From the NCBI RefSeq assembly GCF_017813355.1, contig NZ_JAGIYZ010000004.1, positions 149,026-213,025 of the forward strand: DNA of 64,000 bases, read 5' to 3'. Below are positions 17,590 to 25,420 of the stretch, in pieces; the first letter of the stretch is position 1, and every line of letters begins with the position of its first letter. Origin of the DNA: Roseomonas nitratireducens (GTDB lineage: Bacteria; Pseudomonadota; Alphaproteobacteria; Acetobacterales; Acetobacteraceae). The notes beneath the pieces are model-generated. The model saw nothing but the letters and a program-made list of their open reading frames with translations, had not been told where the DNA came from and did no database searches. The position numbers and the translations under genes are program-made.

Positions 17590-18696
17590 ATGTCCCACAA
17601 CAGCTTCGGCCACCTCTTCCGCGTCACCACCTGGGGCGAGTCCCATGGCGCCGCCATCGGATGCGTCGTGGACGGCGCCCCGCCGCGCATCGCGCTGAGC
17701 GAGGCCGACATCCAGCCCTGGCTCGACAAGCGCCGCCCCGGCCAGTCGAAATTCGTCACCCAGCGCCAGGAAGCCGACCAGGTCCGCATCCTCTCGGGCG
17801 TGTTCGAGGGCATGACGACCGGCACGCCCATCGCGCTGCACATCGACAACACCGACCAGCGCTCGAAGGACTATTCCGAGATCGCGGAACGCTTCCGCCC
17901 CGGCCATGCGGACATCACCTACGAGCTGAAATACGGCATCCGCGACTATCGCGGCGGCGGGCGGTCCTCGGCGCGGGAGACCGCGATGCGCGTCGCCGCC
18001 GGCGCCGTCGCGCGCAAGGTGCTCGGCCCCGATGTGCGCATCCGCGGCGCGATGGTCGCCATGGGCGGGGATTGGGTGGACCCGGCCAACTGGTCCTGGG
18101 ACGCGCTCGACGGAAACGCCTTCTTCTGCCCCGACCCCGCCGCCGCCGCGCGGTGGGAGGAGAGGCTGCTCGACCTGCGCAAGTCGGGCAATTCCGTGGG
18201 CGCGGTGATCGAGGTGGTGGCCGAGGGCATCCCCCCCGGCCTCGGCGCGCCGATCTACGGCAAGTTGGATGCCGACCTCGCCGCCGCGCTGATGTCGATC
18301 AACGCGGTGAAGGGGGTCGAGATCGGCGACGGCTTCGGCGCCGCCGCGCTGACCGGCGCGGACAACGCCGACGAGATGCGCATGAACGCGGACGGCACCG
18401 TCGCGTTCCAGTCGAACCATGCGGGGGGCATCCTGGGCGGCATCAGCACGGGCCAGCCCATCGTCGCGCGCTTCGCGGTCAAGCCCACCAGTTCCATCCT
18501 GACGCCGCGCGCCGCGGTGGACCGCCAGGGGCGGGAGGTGGAGGTGCTGACCAAGGGCCGCCACGACCCCTGCGTCGGCATCCGCGCCGTGCCGGTGGGG
18601 GAGGCGATGCTCGCGCTGGTGCTGGCGGACCACCTGCTGCGGCACCGGGCGCAGAACCCGGACGCGCCTTCGGTGGCGCGCCTGCCGAGGAATTGA
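17590..18696 (+). CDS. aroC: Chorismate synthase
   Basis: The 368-residue protein makes chorismate from 5-enolpyruvylshikimate 3-phosphate with reduced FMN, the last common step to aromatic amino acids, folate and ubiquinone. It begins with the family signature [16 protein letters not shown] and shows [18 protein letters not shown] and the C-terminal [18 protein letters not shown]. Length is normal. It follows fabI by 10 bp and ends in a hairpin repeat shared with the convergent gene. Confidence 0.97.
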   Translation: MSHNSFGHLFRVTTWGESHGAAIGCVVDGAPPRIALSEADIQPWLDKRRPGQSKFVTQRQEADQVRILSGVFEGMTTGTPIALHIDNTDQRSKDYSEIAERFRPGHADITYELKYGIRDYRGGGRSSARETAMRVAAGAVARKVLGPDVRIRGAMVAMGGDWVDPANWSWDALDGNAFFCPDPAAAARWEERLLDLRKSGNSVGAVIEVVAEGIPPGLGAPIYGKLDADLAAALMSINAVKGVEIGDGFGAAALTGADNADEMRMNADGTVAFQSNHAGGILGGISTGQPIVARFAVKPTSSILTPRAAVDRQGREVEVLTKGRHDPCVGIRAVPVGEAMLALVLADHLLRHRAQNPDAPSVARLPRN

Positions 18697-18700
18697 CGGC

Positions 18701-18811
18701 TGGGGGAGGGGACCCTCCCCCAATCCCGGATGCTTGGCGCCCCGCTTTCCAAGGTTGGCGCCAATTTCCAAAGAAGGGAGGGGGCCCGGGGGAGGTTCCC
18801 CTCCCCCGCCC
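18701..18811. repeat. Intergenic hairpin repeat element, copy 2 (bidirectional terminator)
   Basis: Between the convergent aroC and polyferredoxin genes lie GGGGGAGGG/CCCTCCCCC (18702-18721, 2-base loop), a TTGGCGCC pair (18734-18741 and 18755-18764) and a second GGGGGAGG/CCTCCCCC hairpin (18789-18808). Bases 18769-18809 match 3109-3149 with one mismatch. Its position fits a two-way transcription terminator. Confidence 0.75.
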
Positions 18812-20857
18812 CTACTTCTCCTCCTCCCGCTTCGCTCGCTCCGCCTCCCGCAGGTAATCCTCGGTGGTCTTGGTGACCGGCCGCGGCGCCCCCGCATAGG
18901 GATCGAGCCCGCCCAGCGTCGCCTCGTTGATCCGGCAGGAATCGCACAGGTCCAGGATCGCCTGCCGCGCCGGGTCGGCGAACATCCAGTGCGCCGACAG
19001 CTTCGCCTTCACCCGCGCGATGGACGCCTTGGTGCCGAACGCCTTGCCGCAGCCCGGGCAGGTCGCCGGTTCCTCCTCCTTCACCACGCGCGGGCTCGCG
19101 GCCTCGGCGGCGAAGTTCAGGCGCGGCGCCAGCGTGATGACCTTCTCCGGGCAGGTCGCGACGCACAGCCCGCACTGCACGCAGGCATCCTCGAGGAAGC
19201 GCAGCTGCGGCGTCTCGGGGTTGGCCGAGAAGGCCGAGGTCGGGCAGACCGAGGTGCAGGCGAGGCAGAGCGTGCAGCCCTCGGTGTTCACCACCGTCGT
19301 GCCGAAGGGGGCGAGCGCCGGCATCGCCACCGTCGCCGCGGGTGACTTCGCCGCCTCGCGCAGGGCGCGGAAGCCTTGCAGCGCCATCTCCCGCGGCGTG
19401 CCGATCGCCTGGTGGGTGGACGGCGCGAAGGCGAAGGGCGCGCGGGGCAGGGTGGTCAGCGCCTCGCCCAGGGTGAAGGGGTCGTCCGTCTCGATCGCCG
19501 CCGCGCGCGGCGTGGCGTGGCCGAGGCCCAGGCCGGCGAGCGCGGCATTGGCGTAGTCGATGTTGCGCAGCAGCCCGTCCGCGCCGTGGGCGCGCTTGCC
19601 CGGCAGCAGCACGCGCACCGCGCTCGCCCCCCAGGCGAAGGCGCCGGCGATCAGCGAGAGGTCGAGCGCCGTGGGTTCGTTCACGCGCAGCGGCAGGACG
19701 CGGGCGGGCAGGCCTTCGCCGTGCCGGGCCAGCGCCTCGAGCATCGCTTCGCCCTGCGCCTCGTCATGGAACAGCACCACCGGCGCCTCCCCGCCCGCGG
19801 CGCGGTAGGCCATCAGCAGTGCGCGCAGGCGCCGGGCGAGTGCGGAGGCCGGCGGCAGCGTGTATTGCGCGGCACCCGTCGGGCAGACCGCGGCGCAGGC
19901 GCCGCAGCCGGCGCAGATCTCCGCGCTGATGACGACCTGGTCCTTCTGCGGGCCGGTGCCGGGCGTGATGGCGCCGGTCGGGCAGAGGTCGATGCAGCGC
20001 GTGCAGCCCGTGCGCTTGTTGCGGCTATGGGCGCAGAGACTGTCGGTGAAATCGATGAAGCGCGGCTTGTCGAAGGTGCCGTTCAGCTCGGCCGCGGCGG
20101 CGATCAGGCGCTCGACCGCGGCGGCGTCGGCCGGGTCGGCGCGGAGGTAGCCCTGGCGCACCTCATGCGCCGGGAACAGCGGCGCGCCGCCGGTCAGGTC
20201 CAGCACGACGTCGGCGCGGCTCGTCGCGCCATCCTTGCCCGGCGCCCATTCGTAGCGGGCGCGGGAGGACGGGCGCGGCATGGCGGCGCCATCGACCGTC
20301 ACCTCGAAGGCGCCAAGATAGCCCGTCGCGGCGCGGGCGCGGCCCTTCATCACCGGGAAGGCCGTGCTGCGCGGCGGGGTCACGTCCTCGGCCCCGGTCA
20401 GCAGCACGGTCAGGTCGAGCCGGTCGGCGAGCCTGGCCGCCACCTCCAGCGCCACCGCGTCGCGCCCCAGCACGAGCGTGACTCCGCCGCTTTCGAGCGG
20501 CACCAGCGGCGTCGCCGGCATGGGCTCGGCGGCGGCGGCCAGCAGCGCGGCCATCTTCGGCCCGGCGCCCCGCCCTTCCGCCGACCAGCCCGCATGCTCG
20601 CGGACATTGACGAAGATCGGCGCCTCGGCCCCGGCCTCGGCCGCTTCCTGGGCGAAGAGCGGCGCCTGGGCGGTGCAGGCGACGGTCAGCGGGCGGCCGG
20701 TGGCGAGCGCCGCCATGAAGCGGTCGAGCTGCGCCATGCAGAGCTGCTCCGCGGTGCGGAGTTCCGCCCCGCAGCCCCGCGCGATGGCCCGCTCGTCGAG
20801 CCGCATCGTGTCTTCGCAGCTGCACACGAGCGCGATGCGCCCATCCGATCCGCTCAT
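18812..20857 (-). CDS. Multi-cluster 4Fe-4S polyferredoxin-like protein of the formate dehydrogenase region
   Basis: The 681-residue protein carries at least four 4Fe-4S cysteine groups: GCTRCIDLCP, ICAGCGACAAVCP, GCTLCLACTSVCP and CVQCGLCVATCP, plus a C-terminal CPGCGKAFG knuckle. An N-terminal ~250-residue region without clusters has a CSCEDTMR motif. Proteins of this layout usually accompany FDH3-type formate dehydrogenases in alphaproteobacteria, and a role in electron transfer or maturation is inferred. The ATG at 20857 lies divergent from the ligase-like gene, with a 14-bp palindrome between them. The protein is probably cytoplasmic, since no signal peptide is seen. Confidence 0.85.
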   Translation of the reverse strand: MSGSDGRIALVCSCEDTMRLDERAIARGCGAELRTAEQLCMAQLDRFMAALATGRPLTVACTAQAPLFAQEAAEAGAEAPIFVNVREHAGWSAEGRGAGPKMAALLAAAAEPMPATPLVPLESGGVTLVLGRDAVALEVAARLADRLDLTVLLTGAEDVTPPRSTAFPVMKGRARAATGYLGAFEVTVDGAAMPRPSSRARYEWAPGKDGATSRADVVLDLTGGAPLFPAHEVRQGYLRADPADAAAVERLIAAAAELNGTFDKPRFIDFTDSLCAHSRNKRTGCTRCIDLCPTGAITPGTGPQKDQVVISAEICAGCGACAAVCPTGAAQYTLPPASALARRLRALLMAYRAAGGEAPVVLFHDEAQGEAMLEALARHGEGLPARVLPLRVNEPTALDLSLIAGAFAWGASAVRVLLPGKRAHGADGLLRNIDYANAALAGLGLGHATPRAAAIETDDPFTLGEALTTLPRAPFAFAPSTHQAIGTPREMALQGFRALREAAKSPAATVAMPALAPFGTTVVNTEGCTLCLACTSVCPTSAFSANPETPQLRFLEDACVQCGLCVATCPEKVITLAPRLNFAAEAASPRVVKEEEPATCPGCGKAFGTKASIARVKAKLSAHWMFADPARQAILDLCDSCRINEATLGGLDPYAGAPRPVTKTTEDYLREAERAKREEEK

Positions 20858-20905
20858 GCCGTGAACCGCTCCCCGTGCCGCCCCCGATTGGACCAAGGGG
20901 GCGGG

Positions 20906-20919
20906 CGGCATATATGCCG
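20906..20919. promoter_or_regulatory. 14-bp palindrome between divergent genes
   Basis: CGGCATATATGCCG is a perfect palindrome with an AT-rich centre, located in the 93-bp gap between the divergently read polyferredoxin and ligase-like genes. It could be an operator controlling both, or part of a promoter. No known regulator consensus is matched. Confidence 0.45.
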
Positions 20920-20950
20920 GCATGATCCGGGATGCGAGGGACCCCGCGCG

Positions 20951-21646
20951 GTGACCGAAGGACTGACAGACCTGCCGAGCGTCTTCACGCCGATCGTGCC
21001 GCTGCGCGAGGCCGGCGACGCCATGGCGCGCGCCATCGAGCTGGCGCCGCGCGAAGGCGCGGGCACCCTCGCCTGGGTGCGGTCCTGGTCGCGGATCGAG
21101 GCCGCGGTCGTGCTGGAACCCGAGGAGACGCTGGCCGCCGCGCGCCCGGCGCTGCTCGCCGCCATGGCCGCCTTCGCCGATGCCGCCGGGGCGCTTGGGC
21201 CGCCGGAGGTGCCGCTGACCTTCGGCTGGCCGGCGACCATCCGCGTCAATGGCGGCGTGGTGGGGCAGGCGCGGATCGCCGCCCCGCCCGGCTGCGCCGA
21301 GGATGAGGTGCCCGGCTGGCTGGTGGTGGGGATCGAGGTCGCCTTCGCCGCGCCGACCGGCCACGACCCCGGTCGCGACCCGGGCCGCACCACGCTGTTC
21401 GAGGAAGGCTACAACGAGACCACCCCCGCCGAGATGACGGCCGCCTGGGCGCGCCACCTGATGGCGACGCTGGCCGACTGGCAGGGGCGCGGCTTCCGCA
21501 TCCTGGCCGAACGCTACCTGGCGCGGCTCGACCCGGCGACCGGCGCCGGCGCGCGGCGGGGAATCGACCCTGTGACCGGCGACCTCGTCCTCCAGCGGGG
21601 TGCCGAGCGCGAGGTGCTGCCCCTGGCGCAGGCGGTGGCGGCATGA
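20951..21646 (+). CDS. Biotin/lipoate A/B protein ligase family protein
   Basis: The 231-residue protein resembles the biotin/lipoate ligase family members found in formate dehydrogenase clusters (P-L-T-F-G-W-P-A-T-I-R-V-N-G and a W-L-V-V-G-I-E-V strand are typical). The canonical lysine-binding and nucleotide residues are hard to confirm by eye, so ligase activity is not assured. The start is GTG at 20951 behind a GCGAGGGA site. It overlaps the DUF6505 gene by ATGA and begins a run of five coupled genes. Confidence 0.8.
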   Translation: MTEGLTDLPSVFTPIVPLREAGDAMARAIELAPREGAGTLAWVRSWSRIEAAVVLEPEETLAAARPALLAAMAAFADAAGALGPPEVPLTFGWPATIRVNGGVVGQARIAAPPGCAEDEVPGWLVVGIEVAFAAPTGHDPGRDPGRTTLFEEGYNETTPAEMTAAWARHLMATLADWQGRGFRILAERYLARLDPATGAGARRGIDPVTGDLVLQRGAEREVLPLAQAVAA

Positions 21647-22194
21647 CGCGCCTGCCGCGGACCATCCGGCTCGACCCGTCCGACGCGCTGGTGTTTCCCC
21701 GCGCGGCCGAACCCGGCGAATGGGCCGTGCCCGGCGGCTTCTGCTTCTGGGACGACGACGTCGGCGCGCTGGAAGGCAAGCGGCGGCAGGCCTTCCGCGC
21801 GGGCTGGCTCGGCCTCGCTTCCTTCGGCTGGTCGACGCTGGTGCAGGTCTCGACCGCGACCGCGGCGCAGCGGGAAGAAGCGGTGGCGGCATTGGCGGCG
21901 CATATCCGCGCCGCGCATGGCGCGCCCGACGACGCCGCGGCGCGGGCGGCGGCGGAGGAGGAGATCGCCTTCGCGGAATCCCTCTGCGAACATCCGCCCG
22001 GCACGCTGCTCGCCCTCGGCCGCAGCCTGGAGGCGGGGGAGGTGCGCGAGCGCTTCCGCACGCTGCACGAAAGGGTGCAGGAACATCGGGCCTTCGACGC
22101 GCTGCCGGTCTTCGCGGCGGTGAGCGTGGAGGGTGAGGAGGAGGAAGCGCCGATGCGACCGGATCTCGCGCGCATGGCAAGGGGCGGGACGTGA
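21643..22194 (+). CDS. DUF6505 family protein
   Basis: The 183-residue protein matches the DUF6505 family by position and by sequence (RTIRLDPSDALVFPRAAEPGEW, WLGLASFGWSTL). Function is unknown. Genes of this family sit with formate dehydrogenase in alphaproteobacteria. It overlaps its neighbours by ATGA (upstream) and GTGA (downstream). No signal peptide or membrane helix is seen, so it is probably cytoplasmic and may help assembly. Confidence 0.75.
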   Translation: MTRLPRTIRLDPSDALVFPRAAEPGEWAVPGGFCFWDDDVGALEGKRRQAFRAGWLGLASFGWSTLVQVSTATAAQREEAVAALAAHIRAAHGAPDDAAARAAAEEEIAFAESLCEHPPGTLLALGRSLEAGEVRERFRTLHERVQEHRAFDALPVFAAVSVEGEEEEAPMRPDLARMARGGT

Positions 22195-23231
22195 GCGCAG
22201 TGTTGTCGCCTGGCGATTTCTGGGTCGCCTCCGGCCACCACCTTTGCGACGTGGCGGAGCATGGGCGGCTGATCGGCACGCCCGAGCTGTGGCGCGCATT
22301 TCTCGCGCGGCCGGAACTGATGCCGCCCGAGGAAGCCTGCGCGGCGGAACGCGCGCTGCACGCCGCCCTGATGGACACGCCGCTGCAGGCGGTCGAGGAA
22401 GCGCGCCTCGCCGCGCTGGCGGATGCCGATGCGCGGGAGAATTTCTCGCAGTTCCTCGCCTTCCGCGACCGCGTGGCGGCGGCGCCGACGCTGGAGGCCG
22501 GCTGGCTCGCGCTGTACCGGGAGGGCGTCGCCGGCATCCCGCCCATCCTGCTGCAGATGCTGACGCACCTGGTCGCGCGCAGCGCGCTGGAGGGGGAGGG
22601 CGATCCCTTCGCGCTGCGGGCGGGCGAGTTGCTGTACCGCGCGCAGCGCGTCGGCATCCACCAGGGCGCGACGCTGCTGGCGGACGAGGAAGTGGTCGAG
22701 ATGCGCGGCCGCGACGGCGGCTTCGGTGCGCTGGGGCAGTTGCTGGTCGAAGCCGGCGCGCCGCCGCGGGAGGTCGAGCTCGACGTGCTGACCGAGGCGA
22801 ACGCGACCGCCTATCACGGCAGGTCCGACGCGCACGACTTCGCGCTCGACATCGCCGAGGGGCGGGACGGGCAGCGCGGCATCGCGCGCATGCTGGAACG
22901 CTTCATCCGCCACATGTTCGGTGAGGACGTGTCGATCCGCGCCGTGCCGGTGATCGAGGACCACAACTGGACCTGGCATGTCGGGCTGGATGCCGAGGCG
23001 AGCGCGATCGCCAACGACCTCTGGCGGGGCAAGAAGGTGAAGCAGGACAGGCTCGCGCGCATCCTGTGGCTCGGCGTGCTGGAATTCGCCGACCCGTCGC
23101 GGGTGCTGCCGCGGGTGGCCGGGCGGCCGGTCTATCTCCCGCTGGCGATGGATGCGGCGAACCGGCTGCGGATGAAGCCGCAGAACCTGGTGGCGGGGCT
23201 GCCGCTGGTGGGCAAGGAGCAGGCGGCATGA
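22191..23231 (+). CDS. DUF6352 family protein
   Basis: The 346-residue protein fits the DUF6352 family seen in formate dehydrogenase gene clusters (start DFWVASGHHLCD; later NWTWHVGLDAEASAIANDLW). Function is unknown. It starts at a GTG that overlaps the DUF6505 stop and ends overlapping the DUF3305 start. It is acidic and helical-looking, without membrane segments, and is inferred to be a cytoplasmic accessory factor. Confidence 0.75.
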   Translation: MSAVLSPGDFWVASGHHLCDVAEHGRLIGTPELWRAFLARPELMPPEEACAAERALHAALMDTPLQAVEEARLAALADADARENFSQFLAFRDRVAAAPTLEAGWLALYREGVAGIPPILLQMLTHLVARSALEGEGDPFALRAGELLYRAQRVGIHQGATLLADEEVVEMRGRDGGFGALGQLLVEAGAPPREVELDVLTEANATAYHGRSDAHDFALDIAEGRDGQRGIARMLERFIRHMFGEDVSIRAVPVIEDHNWTWHVGLDAEASAIANDLWRGKKVKQDRLARILWLGVLEFADPSRVLPRVAGRPVYLPLAMDAANRLRMKPQNLVAGLPLVGKEQAA

Positions 23232-23740
23232 CGCTCGAGGTGCCAGGCACGGTCCGGATCGAGGTCGGGATCGTCGCGGAACGCCGCCCCGGCGTCACGC
23301 AATGGTCGGAGCATGCCTGGGCGGCGGTGGAGGTGCTGGAGGATTTTCCGGACCTGCCGCCCTGGACCGTGCTGCGGGAGGATGGCGGCCGGACGCTGTT
23401 CTTCGCCGGCAGCGCCGAGATCGCGCTGCATCCGACCGACACGGACAACTACGTACACAACCTGCAGGCCGACCGCCCACTTGTCTGGGTCGTGCTGCGC
23501 CCGGCCGCGACGCCTTCCGGCCTCATGCTGCAGACCGTGACGGTCGATGGCGGCGAGGCGCATCTCTATGCCGACACCGGCGCGGACACGCTCGAGGCGC
23601 TGCCCATGCCCGCCGGCATCCGCCTGCTGCTCGAACGCTTCGTCGCCGAGCATCATCGCGAGCGGGAATTCCACAAGCGCAAGCGCGACCGGCAGGACAC
23701 CGATTCGCTCGGCCGGCGCGCGCGGGTGGAGGAACGGTGA
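23228..23740 (+). CDS. DUF3305 domain protein
   Basis: The 170-residue protein has the DUF3305 layout (VGIVAERRPGVTQWSEHAWAAVEV; LHPTDTDNYVHNL; VVLRP). Genes for DUF3305 and DUF3306 proteins occur together next to formate dehydrogenases; their role is unproven. It overlaps both neighbours by four bases. The C-terminus is strongly basic (HKRKRDRQ), which could contact nucleic acid or an acidic partner such as the DUF3306 protein. Confidence 0.82.
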   Translation: MTLEVPGTVRIEVGIVAERRPGVTQWSEHAWAAVEVLEDFPDLPPWTVLREDGGRTLFFAGSAEIALHPTDTDNYVHNLQADRPLVWVVLRPAATPSGLMLQTVTVDGGEAHLYADTGADTLEALPMPAGIRLLLERFVAEHHREREFHKRKRDRQDTDSLGRRARVEER

Positions 23741-24435
23741 GCGGCGAGGGCTTCCTCTCCCGCTGGTCGCGCCGCAAGCGCGCGGCCGAGGCGGGGCTGT
23801 CGGTCCCCGACCCGCAGGCGGAGGCGCCCGCCGCGAAGCCGCCCGCGCCCGCGACGGGTTCGGTTGCCGTGGCCGGCGCGGCGCCTGTGCCCGATGCCGA
23901 CCCGGCACCCGGCGCGATGGAGGCGCCGGAGGAGCCCGGCTTCGACCTGGCGAGCCTGCCGTCGATCGACAGCCTGACCGCCGAGAGCGACTTCAGCGCC
24001 TTCCTTCGCACCGGCGTGCCCGAGGCGCTGCGCCGGGCCGCGCTGCGCAAGGCCTGGGCGCTCGACCCCGTGGTCAGCACCTATATCGGCCCGGCGGACT
24101 ACGCCTGGGACTTCAATGCGCCCGATGGCGTGCCCGGCTTCGCGCTCGAACTGGGCGGCGATGTCCGGAAGCTGCTGGCCCAGGCCATCGGGCTCGACCG
24201 GGATGAGGAGCGCGCGCCCGCCGAGGCCGCGGAGACCGTCGAGACTGGCGATGCGGCGGAGGCGCCCGGGGCGCCGGCGCCACCGACCCTGGACGACCCC
24301 GCTGTCGCCCCCGCCATGGCCGACGGCGCGGCGCCGGTGGCGATGGCGGCGATCGCCCCCCCTTCGGAACCGGAGCAGGGCCCCCAACCGCCCGCCGCGC
24401 GGCCTCGCCGCCACGGCTCGGCAATACCGGGATGA
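23737..24435 (+). CDS. DUF3306 domain protein
   Basis: The 232-residue protein matches DUF3306: basic start (FLSRWSRRKR), an Ala/Pro-rich linker, then the conserved core FDLASLPSIDSLTAESDFSAFLRTGVP...ALRKAWALDP. The C-terminal third is low-complexity Ala/Pro. The start is GTG, overlapping the DUF3305 stop. It is the last of five coupled accessory genes before a 100-bp AT-richer gap. Function is unknown. Confidence 0.82.
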   Translation: MSGEGFLSRWSRRKRAAEAGLSVPDPQAEAPAAKPPAPATGSVAVAGAAPVPDADPAPGAMEAPEEPGFDLASLPSIDSLTAESDFSAFLRTGVPEALRRAALRKAWALDPVVSTYIGPADYAWDFNAPDGVPGFALELGGDVRKLLAQAIGLDRDEERAPAEAAETVETGDAAEAPGAPAPPTLDDPAVAPAMADGAAPVAMAAIAPPSEPEQGPQPPAARPRRHGSAIPG

Positions 24436-24535
24436 GAATGAATCGCAACAACTGACGTTATGTTTCAGTGACTTGCGCGTCATATGATTCCGGAGTAGTG
24501 CGGTCGGGATTAGGTTCGGGGAGCGAACTCAAGGC
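24436..24535 (+). promoter_or_regulatory. AT-richer gap, likely formate dehydrogenase promoter
   Basis: This 100-bp gap is clearly richer in A and T than its surroundings and contains TATGAT (24483-24488), a possible -10 box, but no clean -35 element at the usual distance. A TGAC pair flanks GTTATGTTTCAG. It probably carries the promoter of the torD-fdh transcript. The assignment is by position and composition. Confidence 0.4.
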
Positions 24536-25138
24536 ATGTCCGGAATGGGCAGCGGCGAGCATGTCGAGGACACGCTGACGATTGAGAGGGCGCGGCTTTT
24601 CGCGCTTCTCGGTCGCCTGCTCGTGGCCGCGCCCGATTCATCGCTTCTGCTGGCGCTCGGCGGCCTGCGCGGCGACCGCACCCCGCTCGGGGAAGCCTAT
24701 GGCGCGCTCGCGAAGGCGGCCCTGGTGGCCGATCCCGTGTCCGCCGAGCGTGAGTTCCACGATCTCTTCATCGGCCTCGGGCGCGGGGAATTGCTGCCCT
24801 TCGCCTCCTATTACCTCACCGGCTTCCTGCACGAACGGCCCCTGGCCGAGCTGCGCGGCGACCTCGCCCGGCTCGGGCTCGAGCGCGCCGAGGGGATCGT
24901 GGAGCCGGAAGACCACATCGGCAGCGAATGCGAGGTCTATGCCGGGCTGCTCTCGGGCAGCTTCGAGGGCGGTCCCGCCGCGGCCGAGGCGTTTTTCGAA
25001 AAGCATCTGCGGCCCTGGGCCGGCAGGTTCTTCGCCGATCTCGAGAAGGCGGAGGCGGCGCGGTTCTATCGCGTCGTCGGCCATCTCGGGCGCGTGGCGG
25101 TCGAGATCGAGCAGGCGGCCCAGGGGCTGCCTGCGTGA
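24536..25138 (+). CDS. TorD/DmsD-family molybdoenzyme chaperone
   Basis: The 200-residue helical protein has the family pattern EFHDLFIGLGRGELLPFASYYLTGFLHERPLA, then EDHIGSECEVYAGLL. Such chaperones bind the Tat signal of a molybdoenzyme and hold it until the cofactor is inserted. The partner is evidently the formate dehydrogenase alpha subunit encoded just downstream. It is the first gene after the presumed promoter. Confidence 0.9.
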   Translation: MSGMGSGEHVEDTLTIERARLFALLGRLLVAAPDSSLLLALGGLRGDRTPLGEAYGALAKAALVADPVSAEREFHDLFIGLGRGELLPFASYYLTGFLHERPLAELRGDLARLGLERAEGIVEPEDHIGSECEVYAGLLSGSFEGGPAAAEAFFEKHLRPWAGRFFADLEKAEAARFYRVVGHLGRVAVEIEQAAQGLPA

Positions 25139-25160
25139 TTCAAGTCGGGGACGGTTGAGG

Positions 25161-25397
25161 ATGAGCGAAGGGACAAAGAACATGGCCGAACGCCGTGGTT
25201 TCCTGAAGGCGCTGGGGCTTGGCGGCGCGGCCGCGGCCGCGGCCGGTGTCGCGGAGGCCGCCGGGCCCGTGCGCGCCGATGCCGTTCCCGCGGGCACCGC
25301 CCGCAAGGAGAACGAAGCCGACCGGCTGAAGGCGCGCTACCAGGCCAACAGCGCGCATGTTCAGGCGTTCTATCGCACCAACCGCTACGGCGGCTGA
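25161..25397 (+). CDS. Small Tat-motif protein of formate dehydrogenase region
   Basis: The 78-residue protein shows an ERRGFLKALGLGG twin-arginine motif at about residues 10-22, an Ala-rich hydrophobic stretch and a short polar tail ending SAHVQAFYRTNRYGG. It is the 'formate dehydrogenase region TAT target' type, always found before the alpha subunit. It may be an exported small subunit or assembly factor; this is unproven. It ends 23 bp before fdhA. Confidence 0.85.
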   Translation: MSEGTKNMAERRGFLKALGLGGAAAAAAGVAEAAGPVRADAVPAGTARKENEADRLKARYQANSAHVQAFYRTNRYGG

Positions 25398-25420
25398 GAG
25401 AAAAGAGGGAGCGAAACCCC

